NCBI RefSeq assembly: GCF_013375535.1
Contig: NZ_JABXJG010000001.1
Span: 1,922,001 to 1,986,000 of the forward strand
DNA length: 64,000 nucleotides
DNA from: Sphingobium sp. 15-1
GTDB taxonomy: Bacteria > Pseudomonadota > Alphaproteobacteria > Sphingomonadales > Sphingomonadaceae
Direction: 5' to 3'
A model generated the notes under the pieces. That model worked only from the letters and a program-made list of their open reading frames with translations, was not told where the DNA came from and made no database searches. Both the position numbers and the translations under genes were made by a program. Every line of letters starts with the position of its first letter. The first letter of the stretch is position 1. Below, one piece after another: positions 9,282-18,372 of this stretch.

Positions 9282-10070
9282 TCACAGAAAGACGAAACCG
9301 CCGTCGACCATCAGGCATTGCCCGGTCATATAGTCGGAGCCGGAAGAGGCGAGGAACCGCGCCACTCCGGCCAGATCTTCAGGGACCGACGCGCGGCCGA
9401 GCGTGATCTGGGGAATGAGATTGTCCATCGCCTCGTCACGCTCCCGGGTCAGCCCCTCTGCGCGGAAATCCCCCTCTATGCTATCCCAAAGGTCCGTCTT
9501 CACGACGCCGGGCCCGATGGCGTTGACGGTGATCCCATGCTGTCCGAACGCGCGCGCCCCGCCCTGGGTCAAGGCGGCCACGGCGAATTTGCTGGCGCCA
9601 TAATGGACCAGTGGCTCATGACATTGTTTCGAGGCGATCGACCCCGTGTTGACGATCTTTCCGCCCTGTCCCTGCTCGATCATCCGCGCCGCGGCCTCCT
9701 GCATGCATATCAGCACGCTCAGCCCGTTCACCGTCATCATCCTGTGCCAATCCTCCTCGGTGATCGAGAGCAAGGGCTTTCCCTGAGCGGTGCCGGCATT
9801 GTTGAACATGACGTCGAGCCTGCCGAATTGGGCGACGGCCCGCGCAATCATGGCGCGCACGCTCGCCCGGTCGGTCACGTCCACCTTCACGGCGATCGCC
9901 CGGCCGCCGGCTTCCTCAATCTCGGCGGCGACGGCCGACGCGGCGGCATGATCGATGTCCGCAATCGTCAATTGCGCGCCGTCGGCGGCCAGCGCCCGCG
10001 CCATCGCCCGGCCGATGCCGCGCCCGGAACCGGTGACGATGATGGATTTGGTCGAAAGATCAGAGCTCAT
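9282..10070 (-). CDS. Short-chain dehydrogenase/reductase (SDR)
   Basis: 262 residues with the classical SDR fingerprint: TGSGRGIG for nucleotide binding, NNAG, a serine in NTGSIAS, and the YGASK catalytic pair. The Asp after the second strand (ADIDHAAA) suggests NAD(H) preference. Thirty bases separate it from the upstream CoA ligase, so it is in the same operon. Likely oxidises a hydroxy intermediate or hydroxyacyl-CoA; exact substrate not inferable. Confidence 0.88.
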   Translation of the reverse strand: MSSDLSTKSIIVTGSGRGIGRAMARALAADGAQLTIADIDHAAASAVAAEIEEAGGRAIAVKVDVTDRASVRAMIARAVAQFGRLDVMFNNAGTAQGKPLLSITEEDWHRMMTVNGLSVLICMQEAAARMIEQGQGGKIVNTGSIASKQCHEPLVHYGASKFAVAALTQGGARAFGQHGITVNAIGPGVVKTDLWDSIEGDFRAEGLTRERDEAMDNLIPQITLGRASVPEDLAGVARFLASSGSDYMTGQCLMVDGGFVFL

Positions 10071-10100
10071 ATTTCCATCCCATTTGGACGTTGATCGTCT

Positions 10101-11627
10101 TCATGCGTCCTCGGCTTCGCGCATGCGCAGCAGCATCGGAATCACCTCCCGCCGCAAAACCTTGCCCGACATGTTATGCGGCAGCGCCTCGACTATCCGG
10201 ATCATGCCGGGCACCTTGAACGCCGCCAGCCGGGCCGAGCAATGCTCCTGGATCGCCGCTTCGCTGGGCGCGGCGCCCGGCATCGGCACGATGGCCGCCG
10301 CCACCATCTGGCCGTGATCCGGGTCGGGAAGGCCGACCACGGCCGCCTGCCCCACATAATCCAGTTCACTCAAGACCTGCTCGACCTCGGCCGCATAGAT
10401 CGGCCTGCCGTCCCGGTTGATGAGGTCGCTGGCGCGGCCCAGGACATAGACATAGCCATGCTCGTCGATGCGGGCATAATCGCCCGTGCGATACCAGCCG
10501 TCCGGCGTGATCGCCTTTCCGGTGAGGTCGGGCTCCTTCCAATAGCCCATCATCATCGCCGGCCCGCGCCCCTGCGCCTCGCCCACTTCGCCCGGCGCGA
10601 CTTCCCGCCCGTCCGGCCCGAGGAAGCGCATCCGCGCGCCCGGCGCGATCTTCCCGGCCGATCCGGTCGGCGGGGGAGCGCCCGCCGGGTCGTTCATGAC
10701 AAGCGGCCAGCATTCGAACGCGGCATAGGCGTCCAGCACAGGCGTTCCGGTGATGCGGCGCCAATCCTCGAAAACGGCTTCGTTGCGCGCCTCTCCGCCG
10801 GAAATGCAGCAGCGCAGATGGAAGTCCGCCACCGCGTCGCGCCGGTGCCAGGCATTGGCGATCTTCACATACATGCTGGTCGACCCCGCGAAGAAGGTGA
10901 TGCCATGGCCCAGCATTGCGTCCAGCACGCCATCCGGGGAAAATTCGCGCATCAGATGGATTCTGGCGGCGCGGGTGGTGGCGGTCAGCGAGAGGATGAC
11001 AAGCCCCATCATCCAGGAAAGCGGCACGGCGACCAGGATCGTGTCGGCAGCGTCGATCCGCCAGATGTCCGCCACGCCATCCGTTCCCTCCGCGATCGAG
11101 CGATGCGAATGCGCGACCGGCTTGGGCACGCCCGTCGTCCCGGAGGTATAGCCGATGACGCCGACCGCGTCGCAATCGACCTGCGGCAAATCTCCGGCGA
11201 ACGGCGCGATGTGGGGAATGAGTTCGGCATCGCGGACAAGATCGAAGATTTCCGTGCGCGAGCCTGTCCTGCTGACGGCGGCCGCCGCGGCGGTCCGGCT
11301 CTCCCCTTCCGCAAACAGGAAATGCGGTTCGGCATTGGTCAGCGCATAGTCGAGCTCGTTGGGGCCCGTAGAGGCGTGGACGACCGCCATCACGCCGCCC
11401 GCGCGCCACACGGCGAAGCTGAGTATCAGGAACTCCGCGCAATTGCCGCTCATGATGAGCACGCTCTGCCCCGGCGCGAGTCCGGCGGTGATGAGCCGCC
11501 GCGCCAGACGCTCCACGGCCCGATCGAAATCCGACCAGAGGATTTCGCGATCGCCGTCGACGATCGCCACCCCCTGCGGAAAGGACTGGGCCGCCCTGCG
11601 AAGATGGTCGCTTGCCAGATTGATCAC
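10101..11627 (-). CDS. Acyl-CoA synthetase / benzoate-CoA-ligase-like adenylating enzyme
   Basis: 508 residues from a GTG start at 11627 that overlaps the upstream MFS stop (GTGA), indicating translational coupling. The open frame continues upstream into the MFS gene, but that extension is only a shadow of it. P-loop GYTSGTTGVPKPVAHSHRS, the WYRTGDYARIDEHGY motif and MSGKVLRREVIP (A10 lysine) mark a complete class I CoA ligase. The overall pattern leans to the benzoate/2-aminobenzoate-CoA ligase group rather than FadD, so this enzyme and the ligase at 6477 may activate different acids of the same pathway. Confidence 0.85.
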   Translation of the reverse strand: MINLASDHLRRAAQSFPQGVAIVDGDREILWSDFDRAVERLARRLITAGLAPGQSVLIMSGNCAEFLILSFAVWRAGGVMAVVHASTGPNELDYALTNAEPHFLFAEGESRTAAAAAVSRTGSRTEIFDLVRDAELIPHIAPFAGDLPQVDCDAVGVIGYTSGTTGVPKPVAHSHRSIAEGTDGVADIWRIDAADTILVAVPLSWMMGLVILSLTATTRAARIHLMREFSPDGVLDAMLGHGITFFAGSTSMYVKIANAWHRRDAVADFHLRCCISGGEARNEAVFEDWRRITGTPVLDAYAAFECWPLVMNDPAGAPPPTGSAGKIAPGARMRFLGPDGREVAPGEVGEAQGRGPAMMMGYWKEPDLTGKAITPDGWYRTGDYARIDEHGYVYVLGRASDLINRDGRPIYAAEVEQVLSELDYVGQAAVVGLPDPDHGQMVAAAIVPMPGAAPSEAAIQEHCSARLAAFKVPGMIRIVEALPHNMSGKVLRREVIPMLLRMREAEDA

Positions 11628-13285
11628 GATAGCTGCCTTTCGAATTGCCGATGCTCTGCATGGGCCGCGACGCCGACGGGCTCCTGCTCGACCGCTTCGC
11701 CCGCTGCCCGCGCCCGCTCGACCTTCGTCGCCTCCGCCGACTGGACGTGCCGGGCCGCCATCCACAGGGCGGCCACCGCGATCGGCACCGCCAGCAGGCC
11801 CGCCATCAGCCCGGTGGCCAGACTGCCCTGCGCGGCGGAAACCTTGCCGACCAGATAGGGCCCCAAGGCCGAACCCACGAGCGTGCTGACAAGGATATAG
11901 GTGACCGACGCCGTTCCGCGCATGCGCGGCATGACGATTTCCTGAATGGTGGCGGCGCCGGCCGCCATCCACATGATGCCGACGAAGATGACGGGAAGGT
12001 TCAGAAGGAAGAAGATCCAGGGATTGTGCGTCAGGCACATGCCGATCACAAAGGGAACCGGGATCACCGTGGACGCGATGCCGACATGGATTCGCCCCGC
12101 CGCGTGCCGACGCAACATGATGTCCGACAGGCGGCCGCCGACGAAGACGCCCGCCATGCCGCAAATGGCCGCCGAAGCGCCCAGGACCATGCCCACCGTC
12201 GCCTTGTCGACCGGCAGCGAACGCAAAGCCAGAGGAGCCGTCCAGAAACCCATGTTCAGCACCAGCATGGAGGAGAAGCCGAAGCCGATCGTCGTGTAGA
12301 GAAAGGCCGGCGCTTTCCATGTCAGCGCAAAGGTCGCGGGATCGCGCGCCCGCAGCATCTGGGCGGCGGTGAAGGCGGCATACCATCCGATGGCGATCGC
12401 GATCCATTGCATCCTGTCGCCGGAAGCGGCGATCAGCCCCCATGCCGCCGACGCCACGATCAGGGCTGCCGCGATATTGACCGCAAGGACCTTCGGACCG
12501 GTGCGGGCAGCCTGGTAAAAGGTGAAAGGAGGAATGACGCTGGCAATATCGTCGAACAGGCGCAGCCAGATGTCCTTTTCCGCCGGAGGATAAGTGCCGT
12601 CGGACAGCCCCCTCCTCGGTTCGCGCAGGGTCGAGACGAGGATCGCGATCAGCAGGCCCGGAAGACCGACAACCATGAAGGCCGCCTGCCATCCCCGCAG
12701 GCCGAAGGGTCCAGCCTCCCCGAAGGACGAGAGCCACGAAGCCACGACCAGCCCCCCGATCGCGAACGCCAGGCCCTGACCGAGATAGAAGCCGGTGCTG
12801 AAGATGCCCAGCGCCGTCCCGCGCCGCCCCCGCGAGAACCAGTCGGATAAAAGCGAATAGGCGGAAGGAACGGCGGACGCCTCCCCAATGCCGACGCCGA
12901 TGCGGGCGGCGACCAACTGGCCGACGCTGCCGGCCAATCCGCAAAACACCGTCATCATCGACCAGATCGAGATGCAGATGGACAATAGGCGCACCCGCTT
13001 CCACCGGTCCGCCAGACGGCCGAACGGAAAACCGAACAGGGCATAGAAGACGCCGAAGGCGGTTCCGTGCAGGAAACCAAGCTCCGCGTCGCTGAGCCCG
13101 AAATGCGCCTTGATGTCTTCGGCCAGGATCGAGAGGATGGTGCGGTCCATCCAGGTCAGGGTATAGACTCCGACAAGCACCATCAGAACATAACGGGCAT
13201 AGGGACCGTCGACCGCATTCCGTTCCGCCGCGGCTCCGCCCATGACCTTGTTGTCCGGTGCAAGCGATGCGCTGCTGGCTTCCAA
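11624..13285 (-). CDS. MFS transporter, spinster-like
   Basis: About 553 residues, 12 predicted membrane helices. The early segment WMDRTILSILAEDIKAHFG and GRLADRWKRV are typical of the MFS signature region. A TTG start at 13285 is preferred because a strong GGAGG lies 7-8 bases before it; an in-frame ATG at 13243 is the alternative. It is a close paralog of the MFS at 36689: the two align over their whole length, including HGTAFGVFYALFG. The C-terminal tail (about 30 residues, charged) is cytoplasmic. Likely imports a substrate or pathway acid across the inner membrane. Confidence 0.87.
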   Translation of the reverse strand: MEASSASLAPDNKVMGGAAAERNAVDGPYARYVLMVLVGVYTLTWMDRTILSILAEDIKAHFGLSDAELGFLHGTAFGVFYALFGFPFGRLADRWKRVRLLSICISIWSMMTVFCGLAGSVGQLVAARIGVGIGEASAVPSAYSLLSDWFSRGRRGTALGIFSTGFYLGQGLAFAIGGLVVASWLSSFGEAGPFGLRGWQAAFMVVGLPGLLIAILVSTLREPRRGLSDGTYPPAEKDIWLRLFDDIASVIPPFTFYQAARTGPKVLAVNIAAALIVASAAWGLIAASGDRMQWIAIAIGWYAAFTAAQMLRARDPATFALTWKAPAFLYTTIGFGFSSMLVLNMGFWTAPLALRSLPVDKATVGMVLGASAAICGMAGVFVGGRLSDIMLRRHAAGRIHVGIASTVIPVPFVIGMCLTHNPWIFFLLNLPVIFVGIMWMAAGAATIQEIVMPRMRGTASVTYILVSTLVGSALGPYLVGKVSAAQGSLATGLMAGLLAVPIAVAALWMAARHVQSAEATKVERARAAGEAVEQEPVGVAAHAEHRQFERQLS

Positions 13286-13368
13286 ACCCGTTCCTCCTTC
13301 ACCCGCCCGCTTATAACGCCGCTGAAGGGCGACCGGCTGCACGACGGCAAGCCGGCCACCCTTGAACG

Positions 13369-15729
13369 TCACTGGATATTATATCGCAGCTTCAGGCCGA
13401 TCTGCCGGCCGCGCGAATAGGAGCCGAACGTCGACGTCGAAGACCCCACGCCTGTATAATCGACTTCCAGCAGCCGCTTGTCAGTCAGATTCCGGCCGAA
13501 CAGCGACATCGCCCAGCGGCCATCCTCCGGCCCGAAATCGATATGCGCGTCCAGTTGGGCATAACCGTTCTGCACCATGCGCGGATCGTTGAACGATCCC
13601 GCATTATATTTGGTGCGCGCAAAGACGGACGCGCCGGCCGCGATCTGGTTGCCGTTCCCGACCGGCTGCACATATTCGACATTGAAGGAGCCCGTCCATT
13701 TGGACGAATAGGGCGTCGGCGTCCCGGAAAGATCCTGCGCGCCGCCGACACAGCCGGGCGCCAGCCGCGCATTTTGCAGCGTGTTGCAGGCCGCCCCCAC
13801 GAAGGAAATATATTTGGCGTCCAGATAGGCGCCGTTGAAGCCCAGCCGCAAATTGTCGGTCACCCGATAATTGAGGTCCAGCTCGACGCCCTGCGACCGC
13901 GCCTTGCCGATGTTCGACACGACCAGGTTGAAGCCCTGCCGCACCGACTGCTGCAGGCCGTTAAATTCCTCGCGGAACACCGCGATCGAATAATCGAGGC
14001 GGTTGTCGAGCAGGAGTCCCTTTATCCCGGCCTCCACCATCCATGCCTTTTCCGACCCGAAGCCGGCATTGGCCGGGCTGGTGGTATAGGTATAGTCGAA
14101 ACCGCCGACCTTGGCCCCCTTCACATATTTGACATAGGCCATGTTGTTGGAGGAAAATTTATACTGCACGATCGCCTGCGGCTGCCACTGGCGGTCGACC
14201 AGATGGAAGGTGCCCATGGGGAAGGCGTGCTGGATTCCGCCGAGCACCGCCGCGAGGACTCCGTCCAGCGAGGGGTCGCGCGCGGCCAGCAGCGCGGCGC
14301 GCGAGGTGTCAAGATCGATGTTCGGAATGATGCGCGCCGCGAACATGCTCTGCCCGGCCTTCTTCCGCGTGTCGGAATAGCGGACGCCGCCGGACAGGCT
14401 CAACTGGTCGGTCAGATGGTAGGTGAGATCCACGAAAGCCGAGAAGACCCGGTTCTTCTGGTCGAAGGTGAAGTTCCGCGAGAAAGGCGTCGCCGCGGTT
14501 CCGGTGAGCCCCAGGGCGCCCAGATTGAGTTCCTGGTTCGCGTCGATCGCCAGGGTGTCGCGCTGATAATAGCCGCCGACGGTGGCGTCGAGCTTGCCGA
14601 AAGTGCCGCCGAAGCGCAGTTCCTGGCTGAACTGCTTATAGTGGGTCCATTGCCCGTTCACGAATGCGGGACTGTGGTTGATGCCGTCGGTGCCGTATAT
14701 CACGACGCCGTCGCTCTTCCGCCATGCCGTGGTCGAGGTCAGCGTCCCGCCCGCAATGTCGTAATTGATGTCGGCCTGATAAAGTTGCGCTTCCAGCTCC
14801 GCCAATTCGTCGGTGAAGAACGGCGCGACATTGGTGTTGACGTAGCGCGTGTCCTTGTCGCCCACCACGGGATAGAGCGAGGTATTGCCCACCAGCGGCT
14901 GGTTGGTCGGCACCAGCGTGTTGCCGCGGTCCTTGATCCGGTCAAGCTCGGCGCGCAGCACGATGTCCAGCCCGTCGGCCGGCTGCAGCCGCAGCGACGG
15001 ACGTATCGCATAGTTGCGCGTTTCGGGTTCGCGTTCGCCCTTGACCGGATTGTCATATCGTCCCCGGTCCAAATTCTGGAAAAGCCCCGCCACGCGCAGA
15101 CTCATGCCCTCGCTGAGCGGAACGGTAACGCCGGTCTGCGCCTGAAATTCGCGGCCATAAAATTCGTAGCCGATCGAACCGTCAGCCTCGAATTCGTCGC
15201 CGGGCTTCTTGGTCGAGATATTGAGCGCGCCGGCCGTGGCGCTGTTGCCGAACGTCAGCACCTGCGGCCCCTTCAGCACTTCCACCCGCTCGACATCGAA
15301 GATCGGAATGCGGGCTTCCTGGTCGCGGCCATAGGAGACGTTGTCGACGAATTTACCGACGGCCTGTTCGAAACCCGCATTGCCGCCCGACCCGAACCCG
15401 CGGATGACCGCCACGCTGTTCGCGGCGCCATAGGTGTAGTTGAAGCTGGGCGTGATCTTACCGATGTCGATCATCTGCGTGATATTCTGCCGCTGCAAAG
15501 TCTCGCCGCTCAAGGCGGTGATCGCCACGGGAACGTCGCGAAGGCTTTCGGAACGCTTGCGCGCCGTCACGACAATGTCGCCAACCGATGAGCCGCCGCT
15601 TGCGGCCTGGTCCGCGCCCGCCGCCTGGGGAGCTTCCTGCGCCTGCGCCGCCCCGGCCGCCAACGCCACGGCGGAAACCCCCGCCAGTGCCTTGGCCGCC
15701 GCGATATGCCATTTTCCCATTGCGATCAT
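13369..15729 (-). CDS. TonB-dependent outer-membrane receptor
   Basis: 786 residues with a signal peptide ending near AAQAQ, a TonB box region (VGDIVVTARKR), a plug domain with RGFG and VERVEVLKGPQ at the expected spacing, and a long beta-barrel with an aromatic-containing terminus (LKLRYNIQ). First gene of the six-gene operon. The ATG at 15729 has a strong GGAGGGG seven bases upstream. Such receptors in sphingomonads take up sugars, siderophores and bulky hydrophobic compounds; the operon context points to the catabolic substrate. Confidence 0.93.
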   Translation of the reverse strand: MIAMGKWHIAAAKALAGVSAVALAAGAAQAQEAPQAAGADQAASGGSSVGDIVVTARKRSESLRDVPVAITALSGETLQRQNITQMIDIGKITPSFNYTYGAANSVAVIRGFGSGGNAGFEQAVGKFVDNVSYGRDQEARIPIFDVERVEVLKGPQVLTFGNSATAGALNISTKKPGDEFEADGSIGYEFYGREFQAQTGVTVPLSEGMSLRVAGLFQNLDRGRYDNPVKGEREPETRNYAIRPSLRLQPADGLDIVLRAELDRIKDRGNTLVPTNQPLVGNTSLYPVVGDKDTRYVNTNVAPFFTDELAELEAQLYQADINYDIAGGTLTSTTAWRKSDGVVIYGTDGINHSPAFVNGQWTHYKQFSQELRFGGTFGKLDATVGGYYQRDTLAIDANQELNLGALGLTGTAATPFSRNFTFDQKNRVFSAFVDLTYHLTDQLSLSGGVRYSDTRKKAGQSMFAARIIPNIDLDTSRAALLAARDPSLDGVLAAVLGGIQHAFPMGTFHLVDRQWQPQAIVQYKFSSNNMAYVKYVKGAKVGGFDYTYTTSPANAGFGSEKAWMVEAGIKGLLLDNRLDYSIAVFREEFNGLQQSVRQGFNLVVSNIGKARSQGVELDLNYRVTDNLRLGFNGAYLDAKYISFVGAACNTLQNARLAPGCVGGAQDLSGTPTPYSSKWTGSFNVEYVQPVGNGNQIAAGASVFARTKYNAGSFNDPRMVQNGYAQLDAHIDFGPEDGRWAMSLFGRNLTDKRLLEVDYTGVGSSTSTFGSYSRGRQIGLKLRYNIQ

Positions 15730-16105
15730 CCTCTTTCCCCTCCTTATGATGCGCCGGTCTCGTCGCCGTCGCGCGCTTTTCGATGCTGTGGCTCGGGTCC
15801 GTTTCGAAACGGATCGCCATTCAGGCCGATCCGGACAAACGTCCTCCCGCCCACGGACAGAAAAAATTTAATATAGGTACAGAACACGCCCCTTCCGTCA
15901 TCGCGCACCGCGATTTCAGGATATTTTGAGGTCGCGCTATTCAACGATCTTCGACGAAGAGAGATTTCTCTGCTTCACGAATATCCATGGCATGGATTTT
16001 CCGCAGCTATCGTCCATCTCTCCCGTCCTGGTCCTGGAGGCCGATCTGCACTTCCCGACATCTTTCGGGCCTTATGCGCAATCAACCTCTTCATTATCGA
16101 TTCGT
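15730..16105 (-). other. Long leader of the TonB-receptor operon with a 16-bp palindrome
   Basis: About 370 bases separate the predicted promoter from the receptor start. The stretch has no convincing gene on either strand. It contains a perfect palindrome TCCGTTTCGAAACGGA at 15798-15813, about 70 bp upstream of the receptor start, which could be a second operator or an RNA hairpin. No known riboswitch pattern was recognised. Confidence 0.45.
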
Positions 16106-16147
16106 ATCCTAGGACACAGGGCGGCGCGTGTCAATGAAACGTTTCAT
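16106..16147 (-). promoter_or_regulatory. LacI-type operator (16134-16147) with promoter for the TonB-receptor operon
   Basis: Perfect palindrome ATGAAACGTTTCAT at 16134-16147. Reading on the minus strand, its last T begins a perfect -35 box TTGACA (16134-16129); after a 17-base spacer comes TAGGAT (16111-16106). The operator also overlaps the stop codon of the upstream nitroreductase gene (TGA at 16146-16144). Confidence 0.8.
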
Positions 16148-16821
16148 TTATGAAAAGTGACATGATCCTGGACGGCTGTCTTGCCGATCCAGTAGCGGCT
16201 GGCCGCCGAATCCAGGTCGGGATAGCCGAAGGATATGCCGAAAAGCATCTTGAGCGACGGATCGATGCCCAGCACCTCACGAGCCGTTTCCGCGAAAAAG
16301 CCGAGCAAGGTCTGGGGCACGCCCCCCAGGCCATGGGCCGCAAGCGAAAGCAGGAACGTCTGGGCATACATGCCCACATCCCCGGCGATCCGGACGCTGT
16401 CGTAGAATGACGGCATGAACAGCAGGCAGGCATGCGGCGCACCAAAGAATTCGAGATTCCGCAGCATCGTCATGCGCCGCTCGTCGAACGCCTCGCGCGC
16501 GACGCCCAGCGCTTCGTAATAAGCGGCGGCCTGCGCCTTCTGGCGGTCGCTGTAGGCGCCGTAAAGTTCATCATATCCAAACGGAAAATCAGGCGTCAGC
16601 CGTCCCGCCGCCTCCGCCTCCAGCATCGCCTTGCTCAGCTCGTCGCGCTTCGCGCCGGAGACGATATGCACCGACCAGGGCTGGATATTGGCGTTCGACG
16701 GGGCATGGCGCGCATCGTCGACCACCGCCTGCATCAACGCGTCCGGCACCGGCGTTGGAAGAAAGGCGCGAACGGACCGCCTTTCGCGAACGACATCGTG
16801 AAACAATTTGCTCTCATGCAT
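16144..16821 (-). CDS. Nitroreductase-family FMN oxidoreductase
   Basis: 225 residues with the family start RERRSVRAFLPTPVP (phosphate-binding arginines), SNANIQPW, and GLGGVPQTLLGFF near the C-terminal FMN-binding region. Members reduce nitro, enone or flavin-like substrates using NAD(P)H and act in the cytoplasm. It is preceded by an AAGGTG ribosome-binding site and lies 50 bases after the NTF2-like gene, so the pair form an operon. A nitroreductase-fold domain also finishes F420 maturation in mycobacterial FbiB, but nothing in this protein points specifically to that job. Confidence 0.85.
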   Translation of the reverse strand: MHESKLFHDVVRERRSVRAFLPTPVPDALMQAVVDDARHAPSNANIQPWSVHIVSGAKRDELSKAMLEAEAAGRLTPDFPFGYDELYGAYSDRQKAQAAAYYEALGVAREAFDERRMTMLRNLEFFGAPHACLLFMPSFYDSVRIAGDVGMYAQTFLLSLAAHGLGGVPQTLLGFFAETAREVLGIDPSLKMLFGISFGYPDLDSAASRYWIGKTAVQDHVTFHK

Positions 16822-16871
16822 CGCAAATTCACCTTATTGAGATAGAAGCGGATACCGCCGGGCGCCGTTCG

Positions 16872-17324
16872 TCAAGCGTCGACCAGTCGTTTTCCGAACA
16901 AGGCGACGTCCAGTTGGAGCGGGTCCAGAAATTCGACAAGCTCGGCAAAACCCTCGCCCTCGACACGCAGGTAGAAACCGTAGAAGGGCTGGGCATAGGG
17001 ACCATATCGGCCCGCGCCGCCGGTGCTGGACGCCCGCAAAAAGGCGCGATAGCCGTCGATCATGATTTCCGAGAACGTCATCTGCGGACGCGCCGTGAAA
17101 TGCACGAGCAGGGGCGCCAGCCGCTCCATCGTGTCGTCCGGGCCATAATAGGTGCCCGATACCGGGGATTCGCCTATGAGCGTATACACCGCATCCGCAT
17201 TGAGCATGCGGTAGCAAGCTTCGAAATCCCCGGCCACATCACGCTCTATGAAGCGATCGACCAGTGCGCGGGTCTTCTTCTCCGCGACCGCCCGCTCTTC
17301 GGGGCTCAGACTATAATCAAGCAT
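16872..17324 (-). CDS. NTF2-like/SnoaL-like protein, copy 1
   Basis: 150 residues, one NTF2-like cone domain. It aligns with the proteins at 25438 and 28257: shared features are LNADAVYTLIGESPVSGTY, MTFSEIMIDGYRAFLRA and GPYAQPFYGFYLR. Such folds serve as isomerases, epoxide hydrolases, hydratases or hydroxylase partners. Ribosome-binding site GGGAGA six bases before ATG. The operator at 17375 lies 51 bp upstream. The catalytic residues are not assignable by eye. Confidence 0.75.
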   Translation of the reverse strand: MLDYSLSPEERAVAEKKTRALVDRFIERDVAGDFEACYRMLNADAVYTLIGESPVSGTYYGPDDTMERLAPLLVHFTARPQMTFSEIMIDGYRAFLRASSTGGAGRYGPYAQPFYGFYLRVEGEGFAELVEFLDPLQLDVALFGKRLVDA

Positions 17325-17374
17325 GTCATCTCTCCCAAACGGCCCATGGCAGGGATACCGCGCCCCACTAAATT

Positions 17375-17388
17375 ATGAAACGTTTCAT
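17375..17388. promoter_or_regulatory. LacI-type operator upstream of the NTF2-like/nitroreductase operon
   Basis: Perfect palindrome ATGAAACGTTTCAT between the lyase stop (17410) and the NTF2-like start (17324). Unlike the sites upstream of the receptors, no good -35/-10 pair follows it on the minus strand (TAATTT in the -35 place), so the promoter is unclear. Confidence 0.72.
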
Positions 17389-17409
17389 ATCTCACTTTCC
17401 AGCCAGACA

Positions 17410-18372
17410 TCAAGACGCGACGCGCATCGTCTTGGGCAGGCCCGCGCGGGCGAGCTGGCCGCCAAGCGCGCCGGGTGGCAACATCGCGGCGACGGCCGAT
17501 CGCGCAACCAGCAGCCGGGCGAGATCGATCCCGGTATCCACCCCCATCAGCTCGAACATGAATATGAGGTCCTCGATCGCGACATTGCCCGTCGCCCCCG
17601 GCGCATGCGGACAGCCGCCCAGTCCGCCGAGCGACCCATCGAAGATCCGGATACCCGCCTGATAGGCTGAAAAGGCGTTGGCAAGCGCCAGCCCACGCGT
17701 ATCGTGCAGGTGGATGGCGATGGGCAAATCGGCAAAGCGTTCCAGCATCGCCGCGCTCAACCCGGCGACCGCGATCGGATCGGCATAGCCCACCGTGTCG
17801 GCTATGGTGATGCCGTCGACGCCGGCGGCGGCGACCTCTTCAGCCAGCCGGAGGGTCGCCTCGGGATCGACCCTGCCTTCGATCGAACAGCCGAACGCGG
17901 TCGACAATCCGACATCGATCCCGGGGCGACGATCCGCAGGAAGGCTTGCCAGCATCGCCACGATCTCGCGCAATTGGCCGATCGATTCCCGGGGCGTGCG
18001 GCGGACATTGGCCAGATTATGGCTTTCGCTCACCGAGATGACGAAGTTGATCTTGTCGACGCCCGCTTCGGCGGCGAGCTGCGCGCCCTTGAGATTGGGC
18101 GCGAGCGCCGTCACCGCCAATCCCTCAACCCCCCGGGCGTAGCGGACGATGTCGGCCGCGTCGGCAAATTGCGGCATGAGCGCCGCGGGCACGAAGGAGC
18201 AGACCTCCATCTCCCGCAGTCCAGCCGCGCGTTCGGCGTCGATCCAGGCTTGCTTCTGCCCGGTCGTCGGACCGGCGGCCAGCATCTGAAGACCGTCCCT
18301 AAGCCCGACTTCCCGAATGACGACAGGCCGAATGACGACAGGCCGAATCACGACAGGGTCCATCGCGCTCAC
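17410..18372 (-). CDS. HMG-CoA-lyase-like enzyme (DRE-TIM metallolyase family)
   Basis: 320 residues. REVGLRDGLQ near the N-terminus is the metal-binding and catalytic DRE-type motif, and GLGGCPHAPGATGNVAIEDL is the lyase signature with its cysteine loop. Family members cleave 3-hydroxy-3-methylglutaryl-CoA or related branched 3-hydroxyacyl-CoAs into two carbon fragments. Its start overlaps the stop of the upstream hydratase (ATGA), so it is the last gene of the hydantoinase operon. The N-terminus is extended by a threefold PVVIR repeat encoded by a 15-bp tandem repeat. In this context it may cleave a branched pathway intermediate instead of HMG-CoA itself. Confidence 0.85.
   Translation of the reverse strand: MSAMDPVVIRPVVIRPVVIREVGLRDGLQMLAAGPTTGQKQAWIDAERAAGLREMEVCSFVPAALMPQFADAADIVRYARGVEGLAVTALAPNLKGAQLAAEAGVDKINFVISVSESHNLANVRRTPRESIGQLREIVAMLASLPADRRPGIDVGLSTAFGCSIEGRVDPEATLRLAEEVAAAGVDGITIADTVGYADPIAVAGLSAAMLERFADLPIAIHLHDTRGLALANAFSAYQAGIRIFDGSLGGLGGCPHAPGATGNVAIEDLIFMFELMGVDTGIDLARLLVARSAVAAMLPPGALGGQLARAGLPKTMRVAS
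18313..18357. repeat. Three tandem 15-bp repeats inside the lyase gene
   Basis: Three copies of CCGAATGACGACAGG (the third has one mismatch) run head to tail and encode the repeated PVVIR at residues 6-20. Such a tract is prone to slippage in whole units that keep the frame. Confidence 0.85.

Noticed and set aside
8020..9333. 437-codon plus-strand frame opposite the LLM oxidoreductase
   Set aside because: Antisense shadow of a well-supported gene; no recognisable motif.
11628..13004. N-terminal extension of the CoA ligase frame through the MFS gene, which would give a 967-residue fusion
   Set aside because: The extension is an off-frame reading of the MFS coding sequence; the ligase homology begins at the GTG at 11627.
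13543..15591. A 682-codon open frame on the plus strand opposite the TonB receptor
   Set aside because: It is the antisense shadow of a real, motif-rich receptor gene in GC-rich DNA; the product is low-complexity with no recognisable domain.
15730..16105. Riboswitch in the TonB-receptor leader
   Set aside because: No conserved cobalamin, TPP, FMN or other riboswitch core could be recognised by eye.
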